A DNA stretch of 64,000 bases from Enterovibrio paralichthyis (GTDB taxonomy: Bacteria; Pseudomonadota; Gammaproteobacteria; Enterobacterales; Vibrionaceae). How positions within the stretch are numbered: position 1 is the stretch's first letter; each line of letters starts with the position of its first letter. This document shows, piece by piece, positions 54,750 through 63,689 of the stretch. The translations under genes were made by a program, and so were the position numbers. The notes under the pieces were generated by a model. The model saw only the letters and a program-made list of their open reading frames with translations. It was not told where the DNA came from and ran no database searches. The stretch covers positions 1 to 64,000 of the forward strand of contig NZ_JAHUTS010000020.1 of assembly GCF_019209835.1 (NCBI RefSeq), in the 5' to 3' direction.

Positions 54750-54887
54750 AAGGAGCAGCGTGAAAGATAGGACGGGTGTGCTGTGGTATTTGTTTGTTTG
54801 GAAAGTGAAACTTTTGTCTCAATAGCTGCGCGATGTTCGAGCCTTTGACTATGCTTAACAGAGTGCAAAGCGAGGGCAAAGAGGCAT

Positions 54888-55751
54888 ATGGACTTTATCA
54901 ATTTCAAAGTGGGACAAAAGACCGTAGCGTTAAAGATACTGGACATCCTTCTGACCGAGCAGTACGAAGAGAATCTCACCCAACTGCCCAACGACAACAA
55001 GAGCTTTCTGGGTATTAAAGACTTCATGGGCAAACCGGTGCCGGTGTTTGACCTTGGCATTATCCTGAACCGTATTTCTACCCGGGAAACCAACAATGAA
55101 TTGATCAATCTGCTGCGTGACAGGGAGCAGGATCATGTCGACTGGCTGCATGAACTGAAACTGAGTATTGAGCAGGGCACGCCGTTCACCAAAGCACGCG
55201 ATCCGCACAAATGTGCGTTTGGCCGTTGGTATGATCATTACAAGTCAGAAAACGACGACTTTAACGAGATCCTGCAAAAATTCGATGAGCCACATAAGAA
55301 ACTTCATGGCCTGGCAGATATCGTTCTGGATATGGTGAAAGCGAACCAACAGCAGGAAGCCCAAGATACGTTTCACCGCGAAGAGCGCTCAACCTATGCC
55401 CGGTTAATTCGTCTGTTTGAGTCTGCCCGCGAGCAGCTTAGCCTGGACTACAAACCCATTATTGTTTTCACCACCAAAGATGGCTTTACACCAAACATCG
55501 GTTTGCTGGTGGACAAGGTAGAAGACAGTGTGACCGTGGCGGAATCAGACATCCAGCCGCTGGATGAGTTGGTGAAAGTTGGGTTTGATATCGACAAGCA
55601 AACCAAAAAGTTGATGCGAGGACTAATACGCCACAAGGAAAAACACAGCCTTATCCTCGACCCGACAGCGATTTTCCTCAATATGTCTGAAGAGGAAATT
55701 CAAGCGTCGATAGAAAGCGAGGAAAACGAATCGCTGGAGAACGTGGGGTAA
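54888..55751 (+). CDS. CheW-like protein with inserted CZB zinc-binding domain
   Basis: 287-aa soluble protein. Residues 1-70 read as the first half of a CheW domain (GIKDFMGKPVPVFDLGIIL), residues 78-152 as a chemoreceptor zinc-binding (CZB) domain with likely ligands His83, Cys109 (HKCAFGRW), His136 and His140, and residues 160-265 as the second CheW half (GLLVDKVEDSVTVAESDIQP). No receiver domain is present, so it is not a true CheV. It should couple receptors to the CheA kinase while sensing zinc or an oxidant through the CZB cysteine. AAAGAGG precedes the ATG. It stands alone. Confidence 0.82.
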   Translation: MDFINFKVGQKTVALKILDILLTEQYEENLTQLPNDNKSFLGIKDFMGKPVPVFDLGIILNRISTRETNNELINLLRDREQDHVDWLHELKLSIEQGTPFTKARDPHKCAFGRWYDHYKSENDDFNEILQKFDEPHKKLHGLADIVLDMVKANQQQEAQDTFHREERSTYARLIRLFESAREQLSLDYKPIIVFTTKDGFTPNIGLLVDKVEDSVTVAESDIQPLDELVKVGFDIDKQTKKLMRGLIRHKEKHSLILDPTAIFLNMSEEEIQASIESEENESLENVG

Positions 55752-55806
55752 ATGCCAGTCGCATAAGTAATACTTTGATAACGTTTGAATACAAAGCATA
55801 GAAGGA

Positions 55807-55842
55807 AGGGGAGCAGGCACAGGTGTCGGCTCCCTTTTTGGT
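55807..55842 (+). terminator. Terminator of the CheW/CZB gene
   Basis: GGGAGC pairs with GCTCCC across a 14-nt loop and is followed by TTTTT, between convergent genes. Confidence 0.8.
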
Positions 55843-55858
55843 CTTGTGCTTGGGTCTG

Positions 55859-57016
55859 CTAGAGCAGGAGTACCGCGGCCTTCATTCGTGCCACTGCTTC
55901 TTCAAGCGTTTTGCGGGTACAGCCAAAGTTCAGCCGCACAAATTGTCGGTTACCGAAATCGATGCCCGGCGATAAACCCACGCCAGCCTGTTCAAAAAAG
56001 CGATGTGGGTTGTCGACAGGCAGTCCGCTGCAATCAATCCACGCCAGGTAGGTGGCTTCAATCTTTTCCAATTTCAGCCCCGGCAACGCGTTGATTTCCT
56101 GCATCAGATAATCGCGGTGCCCCCGCAAATAATCCAATTGTGCGTCCAGCCAATCCTGACCATGTTCATAGGCTGCTTCAGCCGCAGTGAACGCTAACAG
56201 ACTGACACCCGGAACAATGCCCCGCTTCACTTTAATGAACCGTTGACGGATTTTCGGGTTAGGTATGATGGCGATAGATGCACCCAGCCCCGCAATGTTG
56301 AAGGTTTTGCTTGGTGCCATCAGGGTGACACTGCGCTGTGCGGCACGCTCGTTGATGCTGGCAAACGGAATGTGAGTGAGTGCTTCGTCCAGGATAAGGT
56401 CGCAATGGATTTCATCCGAGCAGACAAGGAGGTCGTGCTTTTCCGCAAAGGCGAGTGTCGCTTCCAGTTCTTCTTTGCGGTAAACCGTTCCACCCGGATT
56501 CAGTGGGTTACACATTTGCAGCAGGCCACCTTTGCCATCCAGTTGTTTTTCCGCTTCATCCAAATCTGGCATCCAACGGCCTTGATCCAATTTTACCGGC
56601 GCTTTTACCAAACGCCTTTCAGCGAACTTGGCCGAAGAGATAAATGGGGGATAAACCGGGGAAGGACTGACAATGGTTTGCCCTTCGTCGCAAAGGGCGC
56701 GGGCGGCGATATTCAAGCCGCAAACCAGACCCGGCAGATAAACCACCCATTCCGGTTCAATGTGCCAGCCATAACGTGACGCCATGCGCGCAACAAACAG
56801 ATCGGTCAGATTGTCTGGCGCATGGGTATAACCAAGCACCCCATGGGCGATACGAGTCTGCAATGCATCAATGACGGCGGGCGGTGACTGGAAATCGCTG
56901 TCAGCGACCCACATGGGCAATATGTTCTGCCCTTTGTATTTATCCCATTTGTCACTGGCAGTGGTGGTGCGGTCTATTTCTTTGTCGAAATCGAATGAAT
57001 GTGGTTTAGGCGACAT
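55859..57016 (-). CDS. PatB/MalY-family aminotransferase-like C-S lyase
   Basis: Pyridoxal-phosphate enzyme of fold type I, 385 aa from the ATG at 57016 (MSPKPHSF), chosen because AGGGAAG lies five bases ahead; an ATG six codons upstream precedes that site. The family NILPMWVADSDFQSPP N-terminus is present and the PLP Lys237 lies in MAPSKTFNIAG. PatB and MalY cleave cystathionine and cysteine S-conjugates to thiols, pyruvate and ammonia. It is monocistronic. Confidence 0.9.
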   Translation of the reverse strand: MSPKPHSFDFDKEIDRTTTASDKWDKYKGQNILPMWVADSDFQSPPAVIDALQTRIAHGVLGYTHAPDNLTDLFVARMASRYGWHIEPEWVVYLPGLVCGLNIAARALCDEGQTIVSPSPVYPPFISSAKFAERRLVKAPVKLDQGRWMPDLDEAEKQLDGKGGLLQMCNPLNPGGTVYRKEELEATLAFAEKHDLLVCSDEIHCDLILDEALTHIPFASINERAAQRSVTLMAPSKTFNIAGLGASIAIIPNPKIRQRFIKVKRGIVPGVSLLAFTAAEAAYEHGQDWLDAQLDYLRGHRDYLMQEINALPGLKLEKIEATYLAWIDCSGLPVDNPHRFFEQAGVGLSPGIDFGNRQFVRLNFGCTRKTLEEAVARMKAAVLLL

Positions 57017-57080
57017 CGATCTTCCCTGAATCATGACTTGGTCATTCAGCTTACTGAATAAGCAGGGAAATGGTAAGAAT

Positions 57081-57111
57081 AAAAAATCGGGCTCAGGGCC
57101 CGATTTTTTAG
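57081..57111. terminator. Bidirectional terminator after the ATP-grasp operon
   Basis: AAAAAATCGGGC and GCCCGATTTTTT pair over 12 bp with a 5-nt loop and T/A runs on both sides. On the minus strand it ends the three-gene operon from 60418. Confidence 0.92.
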
Positions 57112-57123
57112 GGGCAACAGACC

Positions 57124-58107
57124 CTAGTGTGCCGGCGTATGGGTACCGGTGAAGTTATTGATGGCGTAGGCCACGCGCTGCTCCGGTGTGGTGAGCTGGC
57201 CGGTCGAACCCATTTGTTCAATGTGGCGCAGCCTTGGCAGCAGGCCACAACCATTGGCGATTTGAATCGCAAGACCAGGGCGGGCGTTTAGCTCCAGCAC
57301 CATTGGGCCTTTTTGCTTATCCAGCACCATGTCAGTACCGATATATCCCAGACCTGTCATTTCCCATGCACTGGCTGCCAGAGTCAGCAACTGCTGCCAA
57401 TGTGGCACAGTCAGCTCGCTCAGGAGGCGTCCAGTGTCCGGATGGTGTTCAATCGGGCGGTTAAACTGCACGGCACGCAATGCTTTGCCCGTTGCCAAGT
57501 CAATACCGACACCGACCGCGCCTTGGTGGAGGTTGGCTTTACCGTCTGATGCTGCCGTGGAAAGGCGCATCATTGCCATGACAGGGTAACCTTTGAACAC
57601 GATAACGCGGATATCAGGCACACCTTCATAACTGAAGCCGTCGAACACATCGTCAAACTGGATTAAGTTCTCCACCACGGCCACATCGTTCTTCCCGCCG
57701 AGGGAGAACAAGCCCGCAAGGGTGTTGGTGATATGGCGCTCGACTTCTTCCTTGCTCACTTCCGAACCAGACGGCTTTTTATACACACCGTCTTTGTTCG
57801 AGGTGATAACCAGAATTCCTTTACCGCCAGAGCCCTGCGCAGGCTTAATCACAAAGCCCGGCCAGTCTTTGACCATGTTGTGGATGGATGGCACTTCGTG
57901 TTGTTCGCTCAGCACGCCAATCAGTTCAGGCACGGTTGCGCCGGCTTTTTGGGCGATACGTTTGGTCTTCAGCTTGTTGTCCACCAGCGGGAACAGGCTG
58001 CGTTTGTTGTAGCGGCCAATGTAGCTGATGTTACGGCGGTTCATGCCCATGATCCCGGCTCGGTTGAGCCGGAATGGGGAGGTGTATTTTTTCAGGAAGC
58101 CGAACAT
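57124..58107 (-). CDS. RimK-like ATP-grasp protein (alpha-L-glutamate ligase family)
   Basis: 327-aa ATP-grasp protein: GFVIKPAQGSGGKGIL (about 85-100) binds ATP, DIRVIVFKG lies in the central part, and LELNARPGLAIQIAN (about 270-284) carries the metal ligands. The family is annotated as alpha-L-glutamate ligase-like; the true substrate is not established. It lies 4 bp after the transglutaminase-like gene and is the last gene of a tight three-gene operon. Confidence 0.85.
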   Translation of the reverse strand: MFGFLKKYTSPFRLNRAGIMGMNRRNISYIGRYNKRSLFPLVDNKLKTKRIAQKAGATVPELIGVLSEQHEVPSIHNMVKDWPGFVIKPAQGSGGKGILVITSNKDGVYKKPSGSEVSKEEVERHITNTLAGLFSLGGKNDVAVVENLIQFDDVFDGFSYEGVPDIRVIVFKGYPVMAMMRLSTAASDGKANLHQGAVGVGIDLATGKALRAVQFNRPIEHHPDTGRLLSELTVPHWQQLLTLAASAWEMTGLGYIGTDMVLDKQKGPMVLELNARPGLAIQIANGCGLLPRLRHIEQMGSTGQLTTPEQRVAYAINNFTGTHTPAH

Positions 58108-58111
58108 GCTG

Positions 58112-59617
58112 TCAGTCCTTCACCAGTGGCTTGAAGCGCTTAAGCTCGCTCAGGCGGTAACCGGTGTAGTTACCCAGCATCAGGATAACCGCCAGGATCA
58201 CCAGTTGGATGCCGATAAAGTTGAAGGTGATATGGCGCACAAACTCATTGGTCATCGCCAGGTAAACCAGCACGGCTGTCAGCAACGAGCCACCACCTTG
58301 AACGATGACCTGCTTCGCGCCTTCTTCTTCCCACAGAATAGACATACGTTCGATGGTCCACGACAGGATAATCATCGGGAAGAAGGTAATAGAAAGACCT
58401 TCAATCAAACCAATCTTGAATGCGACTACGGTAAAGACAGAAATAATCAGGATTACCGTGATAATGACCGCCGATATCCGGGCCACCAGCAACAGGTTGA
58501 GCCGCGACAGGTAACTTCGGATAACCAGACCGGTGCCCACAATCAACAGGAAGCCAACCACACCCGGCACCAGCTGGGTTTGTACGAAGGCGACGGCAAT
58601 CAGCACCGGCATGAAAGTACCGGAGGTTTTCAGGCCAACCAACACGCGCAGCATCACCACAATCAGCGCCCCGATAGGGATCAGCATGATGGTTTTGAAC
58701 ATCGCCTGTTCTTCAATCGGCAGGCTGTGGATAGAGAAATTCAGTAGGCTTTCTGCTTGGATTTTCTCGTCAGTGGCCTGTTGTGGACTGATGTCCTGGG
58801 AGATGATCGAGAAGCTTACCTGGCTGTTGGTACCACCGACCACTTCAAGCAGTGGGGTGCCTTTTTCATTCCAGATCAGCAGATCTTTCGAGGCATCAAT
58901 CGAGCCGCTATCAAGGTTGAACAGTTGCCAGTCACTGCCGTCCCAAATCTCTACCATGGAGATAATGCTCTGGCGGCGTCGGCCATCTTCCAGTTGCAAT
59001 GCACCAACTACGCGGGCATGGATGTTTTCCAAAGAAAGAATCGCAACCACGGCGTCAGCCTTGCTCATTTCTTTGGTCAGCAACGAGGCATTCTGGCTGT
59101 CAGCTTCATTGAACTGTTTGATCAGCTCACGGGTTAGCGTGCTGTTGTCCGCTGAACGTTGGCGCGCTTGTTCCAGCATGGCTTCTGCCGCGGTTTTGAG
59201 CGGGCCGTCAAGGGCAATAGGGGAGACGTCACCCAGCGGTGGCTCAGTAGCAAACTTTGCATTTTCATCCACCAGCATCTGGTTTTTGAAATAGAGGATT
59301 TGCTGGCCAGTGGCTTCGCGTTTACTCCACTCGGCGCGACGGCCATCCTGGGTGTTGACCAGTGCAAAGCCGTAACCCGGCGAACTGGTGTGCTCATTAA
59401 TCAGTGTAAAGCCAGATTGTGTATCCGGTGTGGCGAGAGAGACTTTTACCGGCTCGCCTTTGGCTTCAAATTCAACACGGGCTTCCACTTCCCAAACTTG
59501 ATGTTTTTGACCGGCAGTCCATGGCACACCGTATACATCGTGACGGTAAATGCTCATGCCAAGGCCGACTACAATCAGCAGGCTGATGAGCATATAAAAC
59601 GGAACGCGTGATGTCAT
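58112..59617 (-). CDS. Inactive-transglutaminase-like multi-pass membrane protein
   Basis: 501-aa protein: one N-terminal membrane helix (about 5-22), a large periplasmic part (about 25-300) with a transglutaminase-like fold region but no clear Cys-His-Asp triad (there is no Cys at the expected catalytic place, around SLLTKEMSKADAVVAILS), and a C-terminal block of about seven helices (from about 308). The architecture matches proteins described as inactive transglutaminase fused to seven membrane helices. It lies between the retropepsin-like lipoprotein gene and the ATP-grasp gene. Confidence 0.82.
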   Translation of the reverse strand: MTSRVPFYMLISLLIVVGLGMSIYRHDVYGVPWTAGQKHQVWEVEARVEFEAKGEPVKVSLATPDTQSGFTLINEHTSSPGYGFALVNTQDGRRAEWSKREATGQQILYFKNQMLVDENAKFATEPPLGDVSPIALDGPLKTAAEAMLEQARQRSADNSTLTRELIKQFNEADSQNASLLTKEMSKADAVVAILSLENIHARVVGALQLEDGRRRQSIISMVEIWDGSDWQLFNLDSGSIDASKDLLIWNEKGTPLLEVVGGTNSQVSFSIISQDISPQQATDEKIQAESLLNFSIHSLPIEEQAMFKTIMLIPIGALIVVMLRVLVGLKTSGTFMPVLIAVAFVQTQLVPGVVGFLLIVGTGLVIRSYLSRLNLLLVARISAVIITVILIISVFTVVAFKIGLIEGLSITFFPMIILSWTIERMSILWEEEGAKQVIVQGGGSLLTAVLVYLAMTNEFVRHITFNFIGIQLVILAVILMLGNYTGYRLSELKRFKPLVKD

Positions 59618-59653
59618 TGTTTCCTCGATATCAACACTGAGTAGGCTCAGGGA

Positions 59654-60418
59654 TTATTTTTGTTCAGCGACGAATTTGGGATGGATGTATGCCTGACTGA
59701 CGTCAACCATAGCGATATCTTTGAAAAACTCCCGGCCAAGCAGCACTGGGAATTCCATATGCGAACGGTCGGCCAGCGTAAACTGGGCGCGTTCATGCAG
59801 GTTGCCCAGACGGACGCGAAGTTCAACAACCGGGCGGCGCTCGAGTTCTGTGGTCGTCGCCTGGCGGATTTTTACCCAGCGGGTTACCGGCGCTTCGATA
59901 GTGGCCGTAGGTTCAGCTTTGCCTTCTTCGTTCTGGGTATGTGCCAGATTGAAACGCACCCAGGTTTTACCGTCACGCTCGAATTCCTGAATGTCTGTGG
60001 CGTTCAGTGACGAGGTGGTGGCACCGGTATCAACACGTGCTTTGTAATTGGCACCTGCTGAGTCAATCCAGACCCACTCCTGTTCACCCAGAATGGTTTT
60101 ATCGAGCTTCTGTGGAACAGGGACTTCTTTTTCCACGTAGATGATTTGCGGCTCAATGTGGTTGTTCGCCGCTGCACGCGCCTGGTTTTGTTTGAGAATT
60201 TTAAGGGTGTCAGACACGTCAGTGAGCTGCTGCTCCAGCGTCGCAATCTGGGATTGCTGGGACTCAACGCGCTCGTTGATGACGGCAAAATCACCCTGCA
60301 GATTAGTCTCTACATTGTTGATGGCGTTTAAAGTCTGCTGGTGTTGTTCTTGAGATGTAATGCTGCAGCCAGAAAGTACGGCAGTGAATACAATCAGCAA
60401 TCCGCTGCGAGTTAGCAT
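59654..60418 (-). CDS. Retropepsin-like lipoprotein (RimB/ATP-dependent zinc protease family)
   Basis: 254-aa lipoprotein: signal peptide ending in LSGC (lipid Cys18), a coiled-coil stretch (about 25-82), then a retropepsin-like domain (about 110-250) with the aspartic-protease motif RVDTGATTSSL (Asp130) and VLLGREFF near 230. It starts the operon with the transglutaminase-like and ATP-grasp genes. The group resembles RimB next to RimK, but placed at the envelope. Proteolysis or deglutamylation is inferred from fold only. Confidence 0.83.
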   Translation of the reverse strand: MLTRSGLLIVFTAVLSGCSITSQEQHQQTLNAINNVETNLQGDFAVINERVESQQSQIATLEQQLTDVSDTLKILKQNQARAAANNHIEPQIIYVEKEVPVPQKLDKTILGEQEWVWIDSAGANYKARVDTGATTSSLNATDIQEFERDGKTWVRFNLAHTQNEEGKAEPTATIEAPVTRWVKIRQATTTELERRPVVELRVRLGNLHERAQFTLADRSHMEFPVLLGREFFKDIAMVDVSQAYIHPKFVAEQK

Positions 60419-60548
60419 GTGGAGCTCCGTGCTGAGGTTTAAAGCGTTGAATTTAGGGAGTGTAGTTTATAAACAAACAACTTCAAGACACGGGATTCAG
60501 ACGACTGAAACCTTATCTTGAAGGTGCTGGAGTATATAGTGAAACAAA

Positions 60549-60565
60549 GGACGCGAGAAGCGTCC
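60549..60565 (-). terminator. Terminator of cmoB
   Basis: GGACGC-GAGAA-GCGTCC just past the cmoB stop; on the minus strand TTTGTTTC follows. The rest of 60419-60548 is promoter DNA for the retropepsin operon. Confidence 0.7.
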
Positions 60566-60576
60566 CATGTCATGGT

Positions 60577-61548
60577 TTAGTCAGGATTTTTTGCGACGAG
60601 AACCGCGCGCTTTGGTGCTGGATAACCTTCAACCGTTTTCGTTGGGTCGTTCGGATCCAGATAGTCTGGCAGTGAGTTGTGCGTCATCCAATCTGTGGTG
60701 CGCTGCTCGTCAGTGGTGGTAACACATTCATCCACGATACGCACGTCAACAAAGCCCACTTTCTCCAGCCACACTTTCAGTGCTTTTGCGGATGGGAAAA
60801 AGTAAACGTTATGCATTTGTGCATAGCGGTCAAACGGCACCAATACGGCATTTTCATCGCCGTCAATGACCAGAGTTTCCAGTACCAGCTCACCGTTTTT
60901 CACCAGTTGGTTTTTCAGTTGGATCAGGTGATCCAGTGGCGAGCGGCGGTGGTACAGCACACCCATGCTGAACACGGTGTCGAATGCTTTCAGTTCCGGC
61001 AGTTTTTCGATACCCAGCGGCAGCAGATGTGCGCGTTGATCATTGCCCATCAGGCGGCGAATGGCTTCGAATTGCACCAAAAACAGCTCAGAGGGATCAA
61101 TACCGACAGTCAGTTCTGCACCTTCACCCAGCATGCGCCACATGTGATAGCCGTTGCCACAGCCTACATCCAGCACATAACGGCCTTTCAGTGGCGAAAT
61201 GTGTGGCAATACGCGATCCCATTTCCAGTCTGAACGCCATTCTGTATCAATGTGAATGCCGTGCACGTGGTAGGGGCCTTTACGCCATGGGTGGAATGAA
61301 CGCAGCAGGTTCTCGATTTTCGCACGCTGGCCTGCAGGCAGTTCGTCTTCTGTGCCGATGGTAACGCTGTCTTTGATATCGACAACCGCAGGGGCATCCA
61401 CCGGGATTTTCTTCAGCACACGCATCCACTTCGGCAAGTCACCGTGGGGCTGGTTTTGCCACTCCGTCAGTTGGGCTGGGAGGACGTTCAGCCAGCTTTG
61501 CAGGCGGTTTTTGGCAATGAGTTGATAAAAATCAGAAAAATCGAACAT
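60577..61548 (-). CDS. cmoB: tRNA U34 carboxymethyltransferase
   Basis: Uses carboxy-S-adenosylmethionine to convert 5-hydroxyuridine at tRNA position 34 to 5-carboxymethoxyuridine. 323 aa, identical in length to E. coli CmoB. The N-terminal helical region with RSFHPWRKGPYHVHGI is family-specific, and LDVGCGNGYHMWRML (about 126-140) is the Rossmann cofactor motif. It lies 89 bp after cmoA on the same strand. Confidence 0.96.
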   Translation of the reverse strand: MFDFSDFYQLIAKNRLQSWLNVLPAQLTEWQNQPHGDLPKWMRVLKKIPVDAPAVVDIKDSVTIGTEDELPAGQRAKIENLLRSFHPWRKGPYHVHGIHIDTEWRSDWKWDRVLPHISPLKGRYVLDVGCGNGYHMWRMLGEGAELTVGIDPSELFLVQFEAIRRLMGNDQRAHLLPLGIEKLPELKAFDTVFSMGVLYHRRSPLDHLIQLKNQLVKNGELVLETLVIDGDENAVLVPFDRYAQMHNVYFFPSAKALKVWLEKVGFVDVRIVDECVTTTDEQRTTDWMTHNSLPDYLDPNDPTKTVEGYPAPKRAVLVAKNPD

Positions 61549-61637
61549 AGGAATCGTCTTATTGTTTTCATTTGAACGCCGGTTTTTCTCCGACGCTTTT
61601 TCAATTCGTGGGTAATTGGTGACTTAACAGCAAACTA

Positions 61638-62366
61638 TTATTTGATGGCAAACATAGAGCCAAAGTTAAAGCACTGGAACCATACCGCCACGCTGCTGAA
61701 ACCAATGTCTTTCAGGCGCGCGTTGTGGGTGTCGATGCTGTCTGGCTTCATCACGTTTTCCAGCGCGCTGCGTTTTTGGCTGATTTCCAGTTCACTGTAG
61801 CCGTTGGCGCGTTTGAAGTCGTGGTGCAGGTCGATAAGCAACTCGTTCGCAGTTTCATCGGCGAAATTGTACTTCTCGGACAGGATCAGGATGCCGCCTG
61901 GTTTCAAGCCTGCGTAGATTTTCTTCAGCAGTGCCTGACGATCATCCGGGCTCAGAAACTGCAGGGTGAAGTTCAATACAACAACCGAAGCGTTTTCGAT
62001 GTCCACGTTGCGGATATCCGCTTCAATGATCTGTACGTCAGTGTCTGAGCGGTATGCGTTAACGTGCAGTTTGCAGCGTTCAACCATGGCAGGAGAGTTG
62101 TCTACACCGATAATGGTGCAGTCAGGTGCCTTGATGTGGCGACGCATAGACAGGGTTGCAGCACCGAGTGAGCAGCCAAGATCGTAGATGTTGCTGCCTT
62201 CTGTCGCGAAACGTTCAGCCAGCATACCGATCGCGGAAATGATATTGCTGTAGCCCGGTACCGAGCGTTGAATCATATCCGGAAAAACTTCGGCGACGTT
62301 TTCGTCGAAGGTAAAGTCACCCAGTTTTTCAATTGGCGCAGCAAAAATTTTGTCGCGATTTGCCAT
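61638..62366 (-). CDS. cmoA: Carboxy-S-adenosyl-L-methionine synthase
   Basis: Makes carboxy-SAM from SAM and prephenate, the donor for CmoB. The 242-aa protein opens with the family DKIFAAPIEKLGDFTFDENVAEVFPDMIQRS-type region (residues 5-35) and has the cofactor motif IYDLGCSLGAATLSMRR (about 60-76). Length fits E. coli CmoA (247). It precedes cmoB, as usual. Confidence 0.96.
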   Translation of the reverse strand: MANRDKIFAAPIEKLGDFTFDENVAEVFPDMIQRSVPGYSNIISAIGMLAERFATEGSNIYDLGCSLGAATLSMRRHIKAPDCTIIGVDNSPAMVERCKLHVNAYRSDTDVQIIEADIRNVDIENASVVVLNFTLQFLSPDDRQALLKKIYAGLKPGGILILSEKYNFADETANELLIDLHHDFKRANGYSELEISQKRSALENVMKPDSIDTHNARLKDIGFSSVAVWFQCFNFGSMFAIK

Positions 62367-62515
62367 CTGAACCTGCCTCTAGCGCGCACCACGTCTGTAC
62401 TGCTTCCTGACACGCGGCGTCTTGTGTATCGGGTGATGACAGATCCCATCGGTCATCAAAAAGGCGCGTATTGTAGAGAATTTTGCGTTCGTTGTCTTTA
62501 TCTGCAAAACCAGAT

Positions 62516-63421
62516 TCAGAGCAAAGAGATTTGCGAGGAGATCTCCGGGGTTTGAAGCGGTGCCATTGGAGGAAGCGCAATGTGGGTGCGGAGTGTCTGG
62601 TAAAACTGCTCTGCCAATTGGGGGGCGTCTGCATTGTCTGCAGTGTGGATGAAAATGTAGGGCGTTTTCCCTTCATTGATCCATTGCGGAATTTTGGTCA
62701 GCCAGTCTGCCAGATAGGGGGTGTTTCGCTCCAGAGTAGGATCCCCGATAAAGCGCATCATGGGTGTACTGGCGGTCGAAATCGCATGGACAGGAACCCT
62801 GGGCTTTTCGTTTTGTGCCTCGCGCAGCGCTTCGGTATCCCCAGCCACTGCAAATATTGGTCGGCTGTCCATGATGATGCGGTTAGCACCAAATTCCATC
62901 AACATAGCGTTTAGCGCCCGCTCGTCATCGCCCTTGGCGAAAAATGCGGGATGACGCACTTCAACGCCCACGTTAAAGCCTTTGGGCATGCGGCTCAGAA
63001 ACTGTTTTAGATCCGGCAATGAAGCTGGGCTGAATGCCGCCGGCAACTGGATTTTCCAGATACCAATCCGTTCATGCAAAGGTGCCATTGAGCGAATAAA
63101 TTCAGAGGCCAATTCGTCGGCGTGCCTCAGCATCCGCTCATGGGTAATGGTTTGTGGGAATTTGAACGTAAACTTGAATGCATCGCTGGTGGCCGATTTC
63201 CAGTTCGCGACAGTAGAGGGTGACGGGGATGCATAGAAGGTGGTGTTGCCTTCTACAGAATTAAATACCTCGGCATAGCGCGCCAATCTCTCACCGCTGG
63301 TTGTGCCGGACGGATAAAGCACCTGTTTCCACGAATCGCGCGACCATCGTGTCATGCCGATATAAAGCGGCGGTGAGGTGAGTTGTGAAAGCGGCGTTTG
63401 CAATGGAACGTCCTCGGCCAT
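62516..63421 (-). CDS. yecE: DUF72 family protein, YecE-type
   Basis: TIM-barrel protein of the DUF72 family, 301 aa from the ATG at 63421. The open frame runs 14 codons further up to a TTG, but its Shine-Dalgarno-like AAGGA abuts that TTG. Conserved parts are YAEVFNSVEGNTTFYA, the FTFKFPQTITHE segment, and VGVEVRHPAFF. E. coli YecE lies between aspS and cmoAB as here. Biochemical function is unknown. Confidence 0.88.
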   Translation of the reverse strand: MAEDVPLQTPLSQLTSPPLYIGMTRWSRDSWKQVLYPSGTTSGERLARYAEVFNSVEGNTTFYASPSPSTVANWKSATSDAFKFTFKFPQTITHERMLRHADELASEFIRSMAPLHERIGIWKIQLPAAFSPASLPDLKQFLSRMPKGFNVGVEVRHPAFFAKGDDERALNAMLMEFGANRIIMDSRPIFAVAGDTEALREAQNEKPRVPVHAISTASTPMMRFIGDPTLERNTPYLADWLTKIPQWINEGKTPYIFIHTADNADAPQLAEQFYQTLRTHIALPPMAPLQTPEISSQISLL

Positions 63422-63518
63422 AGGGGAGCCGCCATTGTGGAAGTGAACGGCGTAAAAGGTCAATCCTTGCTGCTTTTTTGCGCGATTGGGTCGAATTCGT
63501 GGATTCGGTTGGCTCTGA

Positions 63519-63549
63519 TTTACCTCAGCGTTAAATTTTCCTTTATAAT
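63519..63549 (+). promoter_or_regulatory. Candidate sigma70 promoter for aspS
   Basis: TATAAT at 63544-63549 is a perfect -10; TTTACC at 63519-63524 is a possible -35 with a long 19-bp spacer. About 140 bp upstream of aspS. Confidence 0.4.
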
Positions 63550-63689
63550 GCTCCGTCTTTTTGAAATATTCAGGCTTTGGCTGTTTGTTCTCAATCAGCG
63601 GAAGTCAGCAGACATTTCTGCAAACCTACATTCGACACTTTGCGCCTTTCGGCGTGAAAGGACAGTAAGTAACAGATCGGGAAATTCAT

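Larger units (their letters stand above)
54516..54887. promoter_or_regulatory. Divergent control region between EIIC and the CheW/CZB gene
   Basis: A 372-bp gene-free region. It contains an 11-bp inverted repeat pair (54563-54573 and 54664-54674) and a CRP-like site (54736-54749). No RNA gene or reading frame is supported. Confidence 0.6.

Noticed and set aside
54888..55751. CheV
   Set aside because: No receiver domain; the inserted segment has the CZB zinc-ligand pattern instead.
58028..58747. 239-codon open frame rich in His, Gln and Asn
   Set aside because: It mirrors the hydrophobic helices of the transglutaminase-like gene on the other strand; the composition is a by-product of reversed Leu/Val/Ile codons.
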